64,000 nt of DNA. It comes from Chelatococcus asaccharovorans (GTDB taxonomy: Bacteria > Pseudomonadota > Alphaproteobacteria > Rhizobiales > Beijerinckiaceae). The position numbers and the translations under genes were made by a program. The first letter of the stretch is position 1, and each line of letters starts with the position of its first letter. Of this stretch, positions 18,559 through 28,200 are shown one piece after another. The notes beneath the pieces were generated by a model. The model was not told the DNA's origin and ran no database searches. It saw only the letters and a program-made list of their open reading frames with translations. The DNA lies in the NCBI RefSeq assembly GCF_003201475.1, contig NZ_QJJK01000002.1, positions 434,001-498,000 of the forward strand, read 5' to 3'.

Positions 18559-21500
18559 ATGTCCCAGAACGCCCTCACCTCCCTGCTGTGTGACATCGCG
18601 GTGGCGTTCGGATCGATCGCCGACATCGATACAGCCGAGCGGGCTGCAGCCTTCTTCGCCAAGCTCGGCTATGCCGTGCCAGGGGCGGCGGCGCTGGGGG
18701 CGCTCTCGGGCCTCAAGAGCGCGGTGGCCGGGCTTGGCGGAAGCGTCCGGGCCTCCGCCAGCATCGACAGCGACAACGGCAAGCTGGCCGCCAATATCGA
18801 TCTCGTCGCGCGGCTCGCGGCGGTCACTGATGCCATGCGCCAGGTCCAATCGGCCCTCCAAGGCGCCGGTGTCCCCAATCTCGGCGAGCTCGTGCCCCGG
18901 CTGACCGACCAGCTCCTGCTCGACCATATCGATCGCGCGCTGCCGCAGCTGCACGAGGGCCTCCTGCTCATGGGGCTGATCGATTGCAATGCGACGCCGG
19001 CCAACGGCCAGCCCATGCGGCGCATCAACTGGCGGCGCCTGAGCGCCTTGCTCACCGCACCCGGCGAGATCGCCCGGGATGTCTACCGCTTCGACACCAA
19101 CCTCGATATCGACCTGCTCCTTGCACGTTTGGAGGCGCTGATGCGCGCCTCCGGCATGCCGGGCGGGCGCTACCCGCAATCGGCTGCCACCAAGGCCGCT
19201 TTGGGCAATGCGGGCACCGGACTGCCCGAACTGCGTTTCCCCTTCTTCCAGAAAGGCTTCACGCCCGAGACCTACAGCCAGTTCGGCATCACCATTTCGC
19301 CGGCCGAGGCCACGGGGGGCAAGAAGAAGGGCGTGGCGCTCCTCCCCTATATCCGGGGCGGAAACAGCTTCCAGTTCAATGTCTGCGACCGGGGTGAGCT
19401 CGTCTTCTCGTCCACCGCCGACATTCGCAAGGTCGGCTTTGCCCTGCGGCCGCCTCTCTCGGCGGAAGGGCTCTTCGACCTCACCGGCGCCTTTGGCGCC
19501 AATCTCGCCATCCGCGAGAAGAAGGCGCGCGCGGAGGAAGTCATCCTCATCGGCTCGCCCGGCGGCACGCGCCTGTCCGTCCAGGGCCTCGGCTTCAACG
19601 TCTTCGCTGGCACGCCGCAGGGCAAGCTCGACCTCGGCGTCGAAGCCGAAATCGGCGCCTTCCGTTTCGTCATCGATGCCGGCGAGGCAGACGGCTTTCT
19701 GCAGAAGGTTCTCTCCGGCCTGCATGTGGAAGCGGAAACAGACCTCGCCTTCGGCATGGCGCTGCTCTCGGGCTTCACTTTCCGCGGCGGCGGCAAGCTC
19801 GCGCTGGAGCTCAGCACCCATATCGATCTCGGCCCGGCCAAGATCGAAGGCATCCGGCTCGGCCTCGGCCCGAGCAACGACCGCTTCAGCCTCGATACGG
19901 GGGCGCTGCTGAAGTTCGATCTCGGACCGCTCAAGGCGGTGGTCGAGGATATCGGCCTCTCGACCGGCCTCGATTTTCGTCCCGGCAATCTCGGCCCCGC
20001 AAACCTGTCTGTCGGCTTCAAGCCGCCGAAGGGCGTCGGACTGTCCGTGGATGCGGGCGTCGTCACGGGTGGCGGCTATCTCAGCCTCGATCCCGAACGG
20101 GGCGAATATGCCGGCGCCATCGAGCTCAGCTTCAGCGGCATCGTCGCGCTCAAGGCCTTCGGGCTCATCTCGACCAGGATGCCCGATGGCTCGAAGGGCT
20201 TTTCCCTCGTCATCATCATCTCGGTCGAGTTCGGCACCGGCATCCAGCTCGGCTTCGGCTTCACGCTGCTGGCGGTCGGCGGCCTCATCGGCCTCAACCG
20301 GACGATGAATCTCGAAGCGCTGATGGACGGCGTGCGCACCGGCGCGATCGAATCCATCATGTTCCCGCGGGACGTGGTGGCGAACGCACCGAAGATCATC
20401 AGCGATCTCCGGACGTTGTTCCCGGCTCAGGAAGGAACCTTCCTCATCGGGCCGATGGCCAAGCTCGGCTGGGGCACGCCGACGCTGGTCAGCGTCTCGC
20501 TCGGGATCATCATCGAGATCCCGGGCAATATCGCCATCATCGGCGTCCTGAAGGTGGCGATCCCGGCCGAAGATGCGCCGCTCATCATCCTTCAGGTCAA
20601 TTTCGCCGGCGCGATCGAGTTCGACAAGCAGCGCATCTATTTCTTCGCGTCGCTGTTTGAATCCCGCGTTGTGTTCCTTACCATCGACGGCGAAATGGGG
20701 CTGCTCGTCGCGTTCGGCGACGACGCGAATTTCGTCGTCAGCGTCGGTGGTTTCCACCCCCGTTTCGCGCCGCCGCCGCTGCCCTTCCCGAGCCCCCGAC
20801 GCATCAGCGTCAGCCTCCTCAGCACACCAGTGTCGCGGGTGAGGATCGAGGGCTATTTCGCCGTCACCGCCAATACCGTGCAATTCGGAGCCCGCGTCGA
20901 GGTCTATTTCGGCTTCAGCGCCCTCAACGTCAAAGGCCATCTCGCCTTCGACGCATTGTTCCAGTTCTCGCCCTTCCGCTTCATCATCGAGATCTCCGCT
21001 TCGCTATCGGCGAATGTCTTCGGGGCGGGGCTGTTCTCGGTGCGCGTCCGGGGCGAGCTGCAGGGTCCCGCGAAATGGCGCATCAGAGGCCAGGGGTCAA
21101 TCTCTCTGCTCTTCTGGGATGTCGATGTGGACATCAACGAGAGTTGGGGCGAGAGCGCCGATACCCTGCTGCCGCCGGTCGCGGTGCTGCCGCTGCTCGC
21201 CGGCGAATACGCCAAGATGGAGAACTGGCGGGCAATCCTGCCCCCGGCGAACGGGCTCTTCGTCACGCTGCGCAAGATGTCGGCCGAGGAAGCCGCGCTC
21301 GTCCTGCATCCCGTCGGCCATCTGGCGATCAGCCAGCGCGCCGTTCCGCTCGCCATCAAGCTCGACAAGATCGGCAATCAGGCGCCGAGCGACGTCAATC
21401 GGCTGACCATCGACGTCGGCGGCGGGGGCCTCGCCAAGCGCGACGACGCCTTCGAGCCCTTTGCGCCGGCGCTGTTCCAGAATTTCTCAGACGCCGACAA

Positions 21501-21942
21501 GCTGTCGCGGCCAGCCTTCGCGCCGGAGAAATCCGGCCTGCATTTGTCGGCCGCAGGCGCGGATCTCAGGACAAGCCGCATGGTGAAACGCATCGTGCGC
21601 TATGAAGAGATCATCATCGACAACAACTTCAAGCGCTTCACGCGGCGTTTCTTCCTCTTCGCCGGCACGCTGTTCAATTTCTTCCTGGACGGGGCGGCGA
21701 TCACCCATTGCGCGCTCTCGAAGGCAGCCAAGACGAAGCTCGATCCCTTCGCGGACAAGATCACCGTGATGCCGGAGACCTTCACGGTGGCTTTCCAGGC
21801 GACCAACAAGGCCTTCGCCGCCAATGCCGGCGCCTTCCGCAGCGAGGCGAGCGCCCGCCAGTTCATGAATGACGTCGTCGCAAACGATCCCGCGCTCGTG
21901 GACGCCGTGCACGTCATTCCAAGCTACGAGCGGGCGGCATGA
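18559..21942 (+). CDS. Very large beta-rich protein, DUF6603-like (island gene 3)
   Basis: Protein of 1127 residues. An N-terminal helical part (about 1-210) is followed by some 700 residues of short alternating hydrophobic/polar strands with many glycines. The block at about residues 500-640 (GYLSLDPERGEYAGAIEL, LISTRMPDGSKGFSLVIII, LGFGFTLLAVGGLIGLNRT, MFPRDVVANAPKIISDLRTL) recalls DUF6603, a family of unknown function, from memory. No signal peptide or classical transmembrane helix is seen. Amphipathic strands of this kind occur in barrels and in lipid-handling grooves, but the function is unknown. It is 26 bases after gene 2. Confidence 0.82.
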   Translation: MSQNALTSLLCDIAVAFGSIADIDTAERAAAFFAKLGYAVPGAAALGALSGLKSAVAGLGGSVRASASIDSDNGKLAANIDLVARLAAVTDAMRQVQSALQGAGVPNLGELVPRLTDQLLLDHIDRALPQLHEGLLLMGLIDCNATPANGQPMRRINWRRLSALLTAPGEIARDVYRFDTNLDIDLLLARLEALMRASGMPGGRYPQSAATKAALGNAGTGLPELRFPFFQKGFTPETYSQFGITISPAEATGGKKKGVALLPYIRGGNSFQFNVCDRGELVFSSTADIRKVGFALRPPLSAEGLFDLTGAFGANLAIREKKARAEEVILIGSPGGTRLSVQGLGFNVFAGTPQGKLDLGVEAEIGAFRFVIDAGEADGFLQKVLSGLHVEAETDLAFGMALLSGFTFRGGGKLALELSTHIDLGPAKIEGIRLGLGPSNDRFSLDTGALLKFDLGPLKAVVEDIGLSTGLDFRPGNLGPANLSVGFKPPKGVGLSVDAGVVTGGGYLSLDPERGEYAGAIELSFSGIVALKAFGLISTRMPDGSKGFSLVIIISVEFGTGIQLGFGFTLLAVGGLIGLNRTMNLEALMDGVRTGAIESIMFPRDVVANAPKIISDLRTLFPAQEGTFLIGPMAKLGWGTPTLVSVSLGIIIEIPGNIAIIGVLKVAIPAEDAPLIILQVNFAGAIEFDKQRIYFFASLFESRVVFLTIDGEMGLLVAFGDDANFVVSVGGFHPRFAPPPLPFPSPRRISVSLLSTPVSRVRIEGYFAVTANTVQFGARVEVYFGFSALNVKGHLAFDALFQFSPFRFIIEISASLSANVFGAGLFSVRVRGELQGPAKWRIRGQGSISLLFWDVDVDINESWGESADTLLPPVAVLPLLAGEYAKMENWRAILPPANGLFVTLRKMSAEEAALVLHPVGHLAISQRAVPLAIKLDKIGNQAPSDVNRLTIDVGGGGLAKRDDAFEPFAPALFQNFSDADKLSRPAFAPEKSGLHLSAAGADLRTSRMVKRIVRYEEIIIDNNFKRFTRRFFLFAGTLFNFFLDGAAITHCALSKAAKTKLDPFADKITVMPETFTVAFQATNKAFAANAGAFRSEASARQFMNDVVANDPALVDAVHVIPSYERAA

Positions 21943-21964
21943 AGGCGGGGACGAGGGCGATCGG

Positions 21965-24900
21965 ATGAGCATCATCGGCACCTATTCCTTCCTGCCGTGG
22001 CTGCGCCAGGGTCTTGCCAACCAGATCGCCTCCGCGGATTTCGATCCGGGCGTGAAGGTCAGGGCTTCGGTCAGCATCGATCTGACGCTGGCCGGCGACA
22101 AGCTCGACGGCGGCACGGCATCCGAGACGGTGAGCCGACCCATGGCGCTGTTCGGCCCCGGCGATATCGTCGGCATCGACAAGCGCGCCATCGTCCGTGT
22201 CGAGCCGCGCGACTGGGTCACCAATTTCGAGCCCAACTATCTGCCGGCCATCGAATTCTATGACGAGGACTTCCCCTGGCGCTACACACCGGCTGCGCCT
22301 GATCTCGGCCGGGGGCGCCTGCGGCCATGGCTCGCCCTCGTCGTCCTGGCAGAAGGCGAGTTCAAGGACGGCAAGGCAGGCCTCGACCGGCCGCTCCCTT
22401 ATATCGACGTCGGCAATCTCGCCGCCTTTCCCCGCGCCGACGAGCTTTGGGCCTGGGCCCATGTCCATGTCAACCGCAGTCTCGCGGCAGGCGATGGTGA
22501 GTTCGTCTCGACGGATGCGAATGCGGTGCAGGCCAGGCTCGGCGCCCTTCTCGCGGACAATCCGGACCTTGCCTATTCGCGCATCATCTCGCCGCGCAAG
22601 CTGGCGGAGAACACTGCCTATCACGCCTTTCTCGTGCCGACCTTCGAGACGGGGCGTCGCGCCGGCCTCAAGATCGAGATCGGCGACGATGTGCCCGCGA
22701 CACTGTCCGCCTGGGACGCGGGTCCCCGGCCGGAGCCGCAGAGCTTTCCCTATTATCATCGCTGGTTCTTCCACACGGGGGCACGTGGCGATTTCGAGAT
22801 GCTCGTCCGCCTGCTCAAACCGAAGCCGGTCGATCCGCGCGTCGGCACGCGGGAGATGGACGTGCAATATCCCGGCGCCAATGTCGCAGGGCTCGACAAG
22901 CCGGAGCTCGGCGGCATCCTCAAGCTCGGCGGCGCGCTGCGGCCGCCGGCCAAGGTGCCGGCCGCGCCGCCCGACATGTTCGAGACCTGGGACGATCCCT
23001 TTCCGAGACCCCTGCAGGAGGATCTCGCCCAGCTCATCAACCTGCCGGACGACTACCAGCGCGCCGGTGATCCAGACCCGATCATCGCGCCGCCCCTTTA
23101 CGGAACCTGGCACGCCCTGACGAAGCGGGTGCTGAACGAGGCTGACGGGGCGCCGGCAGCGAACCCGGACAACTGGGTGCACCGGCTCAATCTCGATCCG
23201 CGCTTTCGCGTGCCGGCGGGCTTCGGCACCCGCGTCATCCAGGACAACCAGGACAAATACATGGATGCGGCCTGGGAGCAGGTCGGCAACGTCCTCGAGG
23301 CGCAGCGCCGCATCCGCTTCGGCCAGTTCGCCGTCAAGGTCAGCGAGATCTGGTATGACCGCCATCTGCTGCCGCTGGTCGGCGTCAGCCGCCAGAAGGC
23401 CCTTCTGCTCATGGCGCCGCTGAACAAGCGTATCCTGGCGGGGGCTTTCACCATTCACCATGCGCAGGCGTCGAGCCTGCTGCAGCCGGTCATGACATCG
23501 GCGCCACTCCGCCGCGTCATCCGGCCGCGCGGGCGGCTGATCAGCGCCCTTCCCTTCGACGCCGCACGCCCGCCTGACCAGCTCATCGAGCGCGTCAACA
23601 GAGGCGAGGTGAGCGCGGCACCTCCCAAACAGACACCGCCCGGCCTCTTCACCGCCGATCAGGCGGCAGACGCGCTCGTGCCGGCCGCCGCGCCGCCCTG
23701 GGTGGTGGACTGGCTGAAGCGCCTGCCGCGGCTGCCATGGCTCGTCATCCTCGTCGCCATTCTCATCGCTCTCCTCTGCCTCCTGCTGCTGTCACCAACC
23801 ATCGGGGTCCTCCTGGCGGCCCTCGTCATCGCCGTCGCCGTCTATCTCAGGCGGTGGCTCAACCAATGGGCTCCGTCCGTCGCCGCGTCAGAGGCCTTGA
23901 AGGAGGACAACCAGACGCCGGAGGCGGTCGATGCGATGCCGGGGGCGGGAGGCTTCGTCATCACCGAGCCGGACTCGGGTTATGTGCCCGGTCGCGGGCC
24001 GGACAGCCAGGAGGCGACGCGTTTCAAGACCGCCCTGAAGGAGGGTTTCGCGCTCGTGCAGGCAAGCGCCGTGGCCGGCGGCGCCCCGGTCCGGCGTCCG
24101 CTCGATCTCGACGACCTCACCGCGACAGCCGTCAAGGCGATCAACCCCACGCAGACCATCCCGCGCCGGATTCGCGCCGGCCTCTTCGTTCCGCCCCGCC
24201 TGATCGCCGAGATCGGCGAAGCCTTCGTCGAGCCCATGGCCTATCCGGTCATCGACCAGCCGATGTACGAGCCGCTGACGGCGCGGTCTTCGGAGCTGTT
24301 CCTGCCGAACATCAATCTCATCGCGAATAATTCGATCACGCTGCTGGAAACCAACCAGCGCTTCATCGAATCCTACATGGTCGGCCTCAACCATGAATTC
24401 GCGCGCGAACTTCTTTGGCGGGAATATCCGACCGACCAGCGCGGCTCGACCTTCCGCCAGTTCTGGGATGTGCGCTCGTTCTTCAACAGGGACAATCTTG
24501 ACGACGCGGCGCTGAAGGAAAAGCTCCGCGACATCAAGCCTCTCCACACATGGAGCCGGACCTCGGCGCTCGGCAGCCACGACAACCGGGAGGCGGTCGC
24601 CGGGGCGACGGAGGAAGAGCTGGTCCTCGTCATCCGCGGCGAATTGCTGAAACGCTATCCGACCGCCGTGATCTATGCCCATCGCGCCGTCTGGCAACGC
24701 AAGGACGATGGCACGGAGGCCGACAAGGCCCGCGAGCCGTGGGATCGGCATGGCCCAATCGACAATCTCAAGGAGCGGCGCCTCGCCCCCCTCACCGCCG
24801 CCGAGGAGGCCAATCCGCCGAAGTCCAAGGTCCTGACGCCGCTCTACCAGGCGCGCGTCGAGCCCGACATCCATTTCTTCGGCTTCGACCTCACGGTCGA

Positions 24901-25270
24901 CAAGGCCAAGGGGGGCACGGGCGCCCATCCCGACGACGACCCAGGCTGGTTCTTCGTCATCAAGGAGCGGCCCGGCGAACCGCGCTTCGGCCTCGACATC
25001 GAGAAGCAGCCAAAACTGAATGTCTGGAACGATCTCGCGTGGGACGACGTACAGCCCAATGCGCCGGGCAGCCATATCGAGATCGCGACGGCGCCCGCCG
25101 CCTTCACGCTCGTGACGCCGACCGGCACCGACAGCGAGAAGGCCGTGCAATTCGCCGACGACAAGAAGATCGCCTGGAGCCGCGCCATGAGCTCCGCGGA
25201 GCTTGCCTATATCCTCTTCCAGGCCCCTGTCCTCGTTGGCGTCCACGCCAGCGAAATGCTTCCGAAGTGA
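21965..25270 (+). CDS. Very large protein with a central transmembrane hairpin (island gene 4)
   Basis: Protein of 1101 residues from the ATG at 21965. The family is not recognised. The soluble N-terminal part begins MSIIGTYSFLPWLRQGLANQI and includes RPWLALVVLAEGEF and FPYYHRWFFHTGARGDFEMLVRLL. At about residues 588-632 two hydrophobic helices run back to back (LPWLVILVAILIALLCLLLL, then IGVLLAALVIAVAVYL), followed by RRWL. The C-terminal 470 residues include FIESYMVGLNHEFARELLWREYP, YPTAVIYAHRAVW and DPGWFFVIKERPGEPRFGLD. With no signal peptide, both large parts are predicted to lie on the same, probably cytoplasmic, side. Confidence 0.82.
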   Translation: MSIIGTYSFLPWLRQGLANQIASADFDPGVKVRASVSIDLTLAGDKLDGGTASETVSRPMALFGPGDIVGIDKRAIVRVEPRDWVTNFEPNYLPAIEFYDEDFPWRYTPAAPDLGRGRLRPWLALVVLAEGEFKDGKAGLDRPLPYIDVGNLAAFPRADELWAWAHVHVNRSLAAGDGEFVSTDANAVQARLGALLADNPDLAYSRIISPRKLAENTAYHAFLVPTFETGRRAGLKIEIGDDVPATLSAWDAGPRPEPQSFPYYHRWFFHTGARGDFEMLVRLLKPKPVDPRVGTREMDVQYPGANVAGLDKPELGGILKLGGALRPPAKVPAAPPDMFETWDDPFPRPLQEDLAQLINLPDDYQRAGDPDPIIAPPLYGTWHALTKRVLNEADGAPAANPDNWVHRLNLDPRFRVPAGFGTRVIQDNQDKYMDAAWEQVGNVLEAQRRIRFGQFAVKVSEIWYDRHLLPLVGVSRQKALLLMAPLNKRILAGAFTIHHAQASSLLQPVMTSAPLRRVIRPRGRLISALPFDAARPPDQLIERVNRGEVSAAPPKQTPPGLFTADQAADALVPAAAPPWVVDWLKRLPRLPWLVILVAILIALLCLLLLSPTIGVLLAALVIAVAVYLRRWLNQWAPSVAASEALKEDNQTPEAVDAMPGAGGFVITEPDSGYVPGRGPDSQEATRFKTALKEGFALVQASAVAGGAPVRRPLDLDDLTATAVKAINPTQTIPRRIRAGLFVPPRLIAEIGEAFVEPMAYPVIDQPMYEPLTARSSELFLPNINLIANNSITLLETNQRFIESYMVGLNHEFARELLWREYPTDQRGSTFRQFWDVRSFFNRDNLDDAALKEKLRDIKPLHTWSRTSALGSHDNREAVAGATEEELVLVIRGELLKRYPTAVIYAHRAVWQRKDDGTEADKAREPWDRHGPIDNLKERRLAPLTAAEEANPPKSKVLTPLYQARVEPDIHFFGFDLTVDKAKGGTGAHPDDDPGWFFVIKERPGEPRFGLDIEKQPKLNVWNDLAWDDVQPNAPGSHIEIATAPAAFTLVTPTGTDSEKAVQFADDKKIAWSRAMSSAELAYILFQAPVLVGVHASEMLPK

Positions 25271-25279
25271 GAGGGCGTC

Positions 25280-28200
25280 ATGGCTGATTTCGACGATCTG
25301 CGTGCCGCCCTCAACACAACACGATCGGCGCTCGATGGTCTCCAGGGTGAGATCGCGGCGCTCAGGGCGCGCCTGAAACGCCTCGAGGACGCGGACGCCG
25401 CGGCTGCCCGCCACTTCAACCCGCGTGACGAAGCCGACGTCGCGGCACGGGAGCGCCGCGCGGCGGACAAGCGCCGTCTCGCATCCGCGCTCGCGGACCT
25501 GCGCGCGCGCGAAAAGGCGGCCCTGACTGACGAAATCCGCATCCGCACCGATTTCGCCGATTTCACGGATCCGCGCAGGGGGATAGCCAACCTCAGCGAC
25601 GCGACGCCGATCCTCATGATGCCAATCCGGCTTGAGACGCGCTTCAAGCCTGCGCGGGAGACCGGCGCGGGTACCGATGAACTCTGGCTACGCATCTATC
25701 CCGATGACTGCTTCATCACCACCTTCGATCCGGCACTGACCGCCGCGGAAGCGGCGGATGCGCGGAGCTGCTGGGCCGGCATCTGGTCAGCCGGCGGCCA
25801 TGAGGATGAGGAACGCGCCGCCTGGCGGGCCATCGCCACCACCCATGGCGCGGGGCGGGCCGGCTGGATCGTCGATCAGTTCCCCGACATTGCGGCCGCG
25901 GCCCGGCCGACGAAGCCAAGGCCGCAGGACATCATCCTGACCGTCGTCACCGAGACGCCCCTGCCCGCCGCCGAGGCGACGGCGCTCGCCCCGTTCTGGC
26001 AGGCTGCCTGGCGTGCCCAGGGCGACGCGACCGCGTTGACGGCGGCACGGGAGGCGCTTGAAGCGGCCCTGGGCGTGGAGCGCGCCGCGGCGATCGCGGC
26101 CGAAACCACGCCCGTCAATTTTGACGTGACGCCGGCGGCGGGCAACGATCCGGCGAGCCTCAATGTCGCCGTCGCCTTCCTCGTTTTTCCTCCCGTCGAG
26201 ACCAAGGAGAGCGCCTGGGCGAGCGCGCCGAAGATGACGCTCCTGCCGGATCGCTTCGTCTTCATCGGCTATCGCGGCAATGCGGCTCCGCGCATCGTCC
26301 TCGGCAACCCCGTACCGGCAACGCTCTTCGTCGGGCCGGATCCGCGGGCGGACGCAACGAGCCAGATCCGGCATGACGACGACGGCGATATCGTGATGCC
26401 GGACGAACTCAAATGGATGACGGACTTCCCGCAGGCCGTCGAGAACGGCATGGGCTTGCGGATCGCGCTCGATCCGGACGAGGCCAGGGGTGGCTTCGAC
26501 CGGGTGCTCGTTGTCGGCCTGCGCCTGAGTGCCGACGCCCCCGAGGGGGCCGCACAATTCGCGGAGCTGCTGCGCGGCCACGCCTGCGGCCGGACCGGGC
26601 TCGCCGTCCTGCCGCAGGGCACGCCGACCAACAACACCGAGACGGTCTCCTCCGGTCACGCCCGCCTCGACGATCCGGATGCCGCCTTCGACGATCGCAA
26701 GTCGGCGCTTTTCACGCCCGATGCCGACTGGCTCGACAAGCGCGACGGCGAATGGCTGGCGGACTATCTCGGCATCGACGCGCAAGTCTTCGCGCATGTG
26801 CATGGCGCCGGCGCGACCGACCAGCTCGCCGCGCGCGCCATGAACACCGCGCTCTGGCCGGCCACCCTGGGCTACTGGATGGAAAGCCTGATGTCGCCGG
26901 TCTTTCGGCGTCGGGTGATCGAACAAACGCGCGGCTTCTTCAATCGCTATGTCATCGCCGGCGGCGCCGTGCCGGCGCTGCGCATCGGTGCCCAGCCTTA
27001 CGGCATCCTGCCCGCAACGGCCTTCTCACGCATGGCATGGCTCGACGCGCGTGAGCGCCCGCTCCTGCGCGGCGAGGACCCGACACTCGCCTTTCTGCGG
27101 GAGCTGCGCCGGATCATCGCCGCCTTCGAGACGGACTGGCGCGCGATGGGCGCCGGCCTCGCCCATGTCGGCAAGGCGGGCGACCCGCACCAGATCCTGC
27201 TCGATATCGTCGGGCTTCACTCCGGCTCGGTGGAATGGTCGCAGCGCTATGCCGAAAGCCTGAAGACGGTCTTCAACCGCCTCAACCTGCTCGGCCTCGG
27301 CGGGCTCATGGAGAAGATCAATATCAGCGTGCGCCAGGCGGCCGCCCGCCAGATCCTGAGCAATCTCGGCTATGCCGGCGAGGAGACGCCGGAGATCTTC
27401 GACAAGCTCTTTTCGGGCCGCCACAACCTCCTCAAGGGCGGCGTCGTGGATGACGTCCCGCTCTCGGAGACGGCCCCCATCCGCGCCTATACCGCCGACG
27501 GCCGCAATTACATCGAATGGTTGAGCGCGGCTTGCGGCACCTCGCTCAATGTGCTCTATGCCCAGGACGGCTTCCTCGACGACACGCCGCCGAAAGCCTT
27601 GCTCTACCTGATGCTGCGCCATGCCTTGCAGCTCGGCTACCACGATGTCGGCATCCGCCTCTATGAGAACGCCGCCCTGATGACGCCGGCCGCAGCCGTC
27701 CTGGCCCGGCAGGACAGTCCCTTTCTTCATATCCAGACAGCGAACACGGTCAGCGAGAGCCGCTACCAGATTCTCCACAACGCCGAGGTCACGATCACGG
27801 GCTCGGCGACCCAGACGGTCTCCGATTTCATCACGGCGCAGTTGCCGACCTTGAACCTCGCCTTGCATCTGCGGGACCAGCGCGCCGCCCTCGAGCGCCT
27901 GAAAACGGAACCCACCGCGCGCCTCGAGCGGGTTTTCGCCGATCATATCGACTGCCTGAGCTACCGGCCGGATGCCTGGCTGCTCGGCCTTGTCACCTAT
28001 CAGCTCACGCGCATGCGCAATATCGCCGATGGCGAGGACCGTGAACCCCGGCGCGGCCTTTATCTCGGCGCTTATGGCTGGCTGGAGGACTTGAGGCCGG
28101 AGAACAAGCATCTGACACCGGTCAGGCTCGATGACCCTGCCCTCGCCGCAGATTTCGGTCATCCGGACGCCCCGCCCTTGATGCGCGACGACACCAACCA

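Noticed and set aside
18505-20940. 811-codon open frame on the minus strand inside island gene 3
   Set aside because: Antisense to a well-formed gene, of low-complexity Arg/Glu/Asp/Ala composition, no ribosome site; caused by high GC in third codon positions.
23888-25414. 508-codon minus-strand open frame over genes 4 and 5
   Set aside because: Antisense shadow that crosses a gene junction; no recognisable protein.
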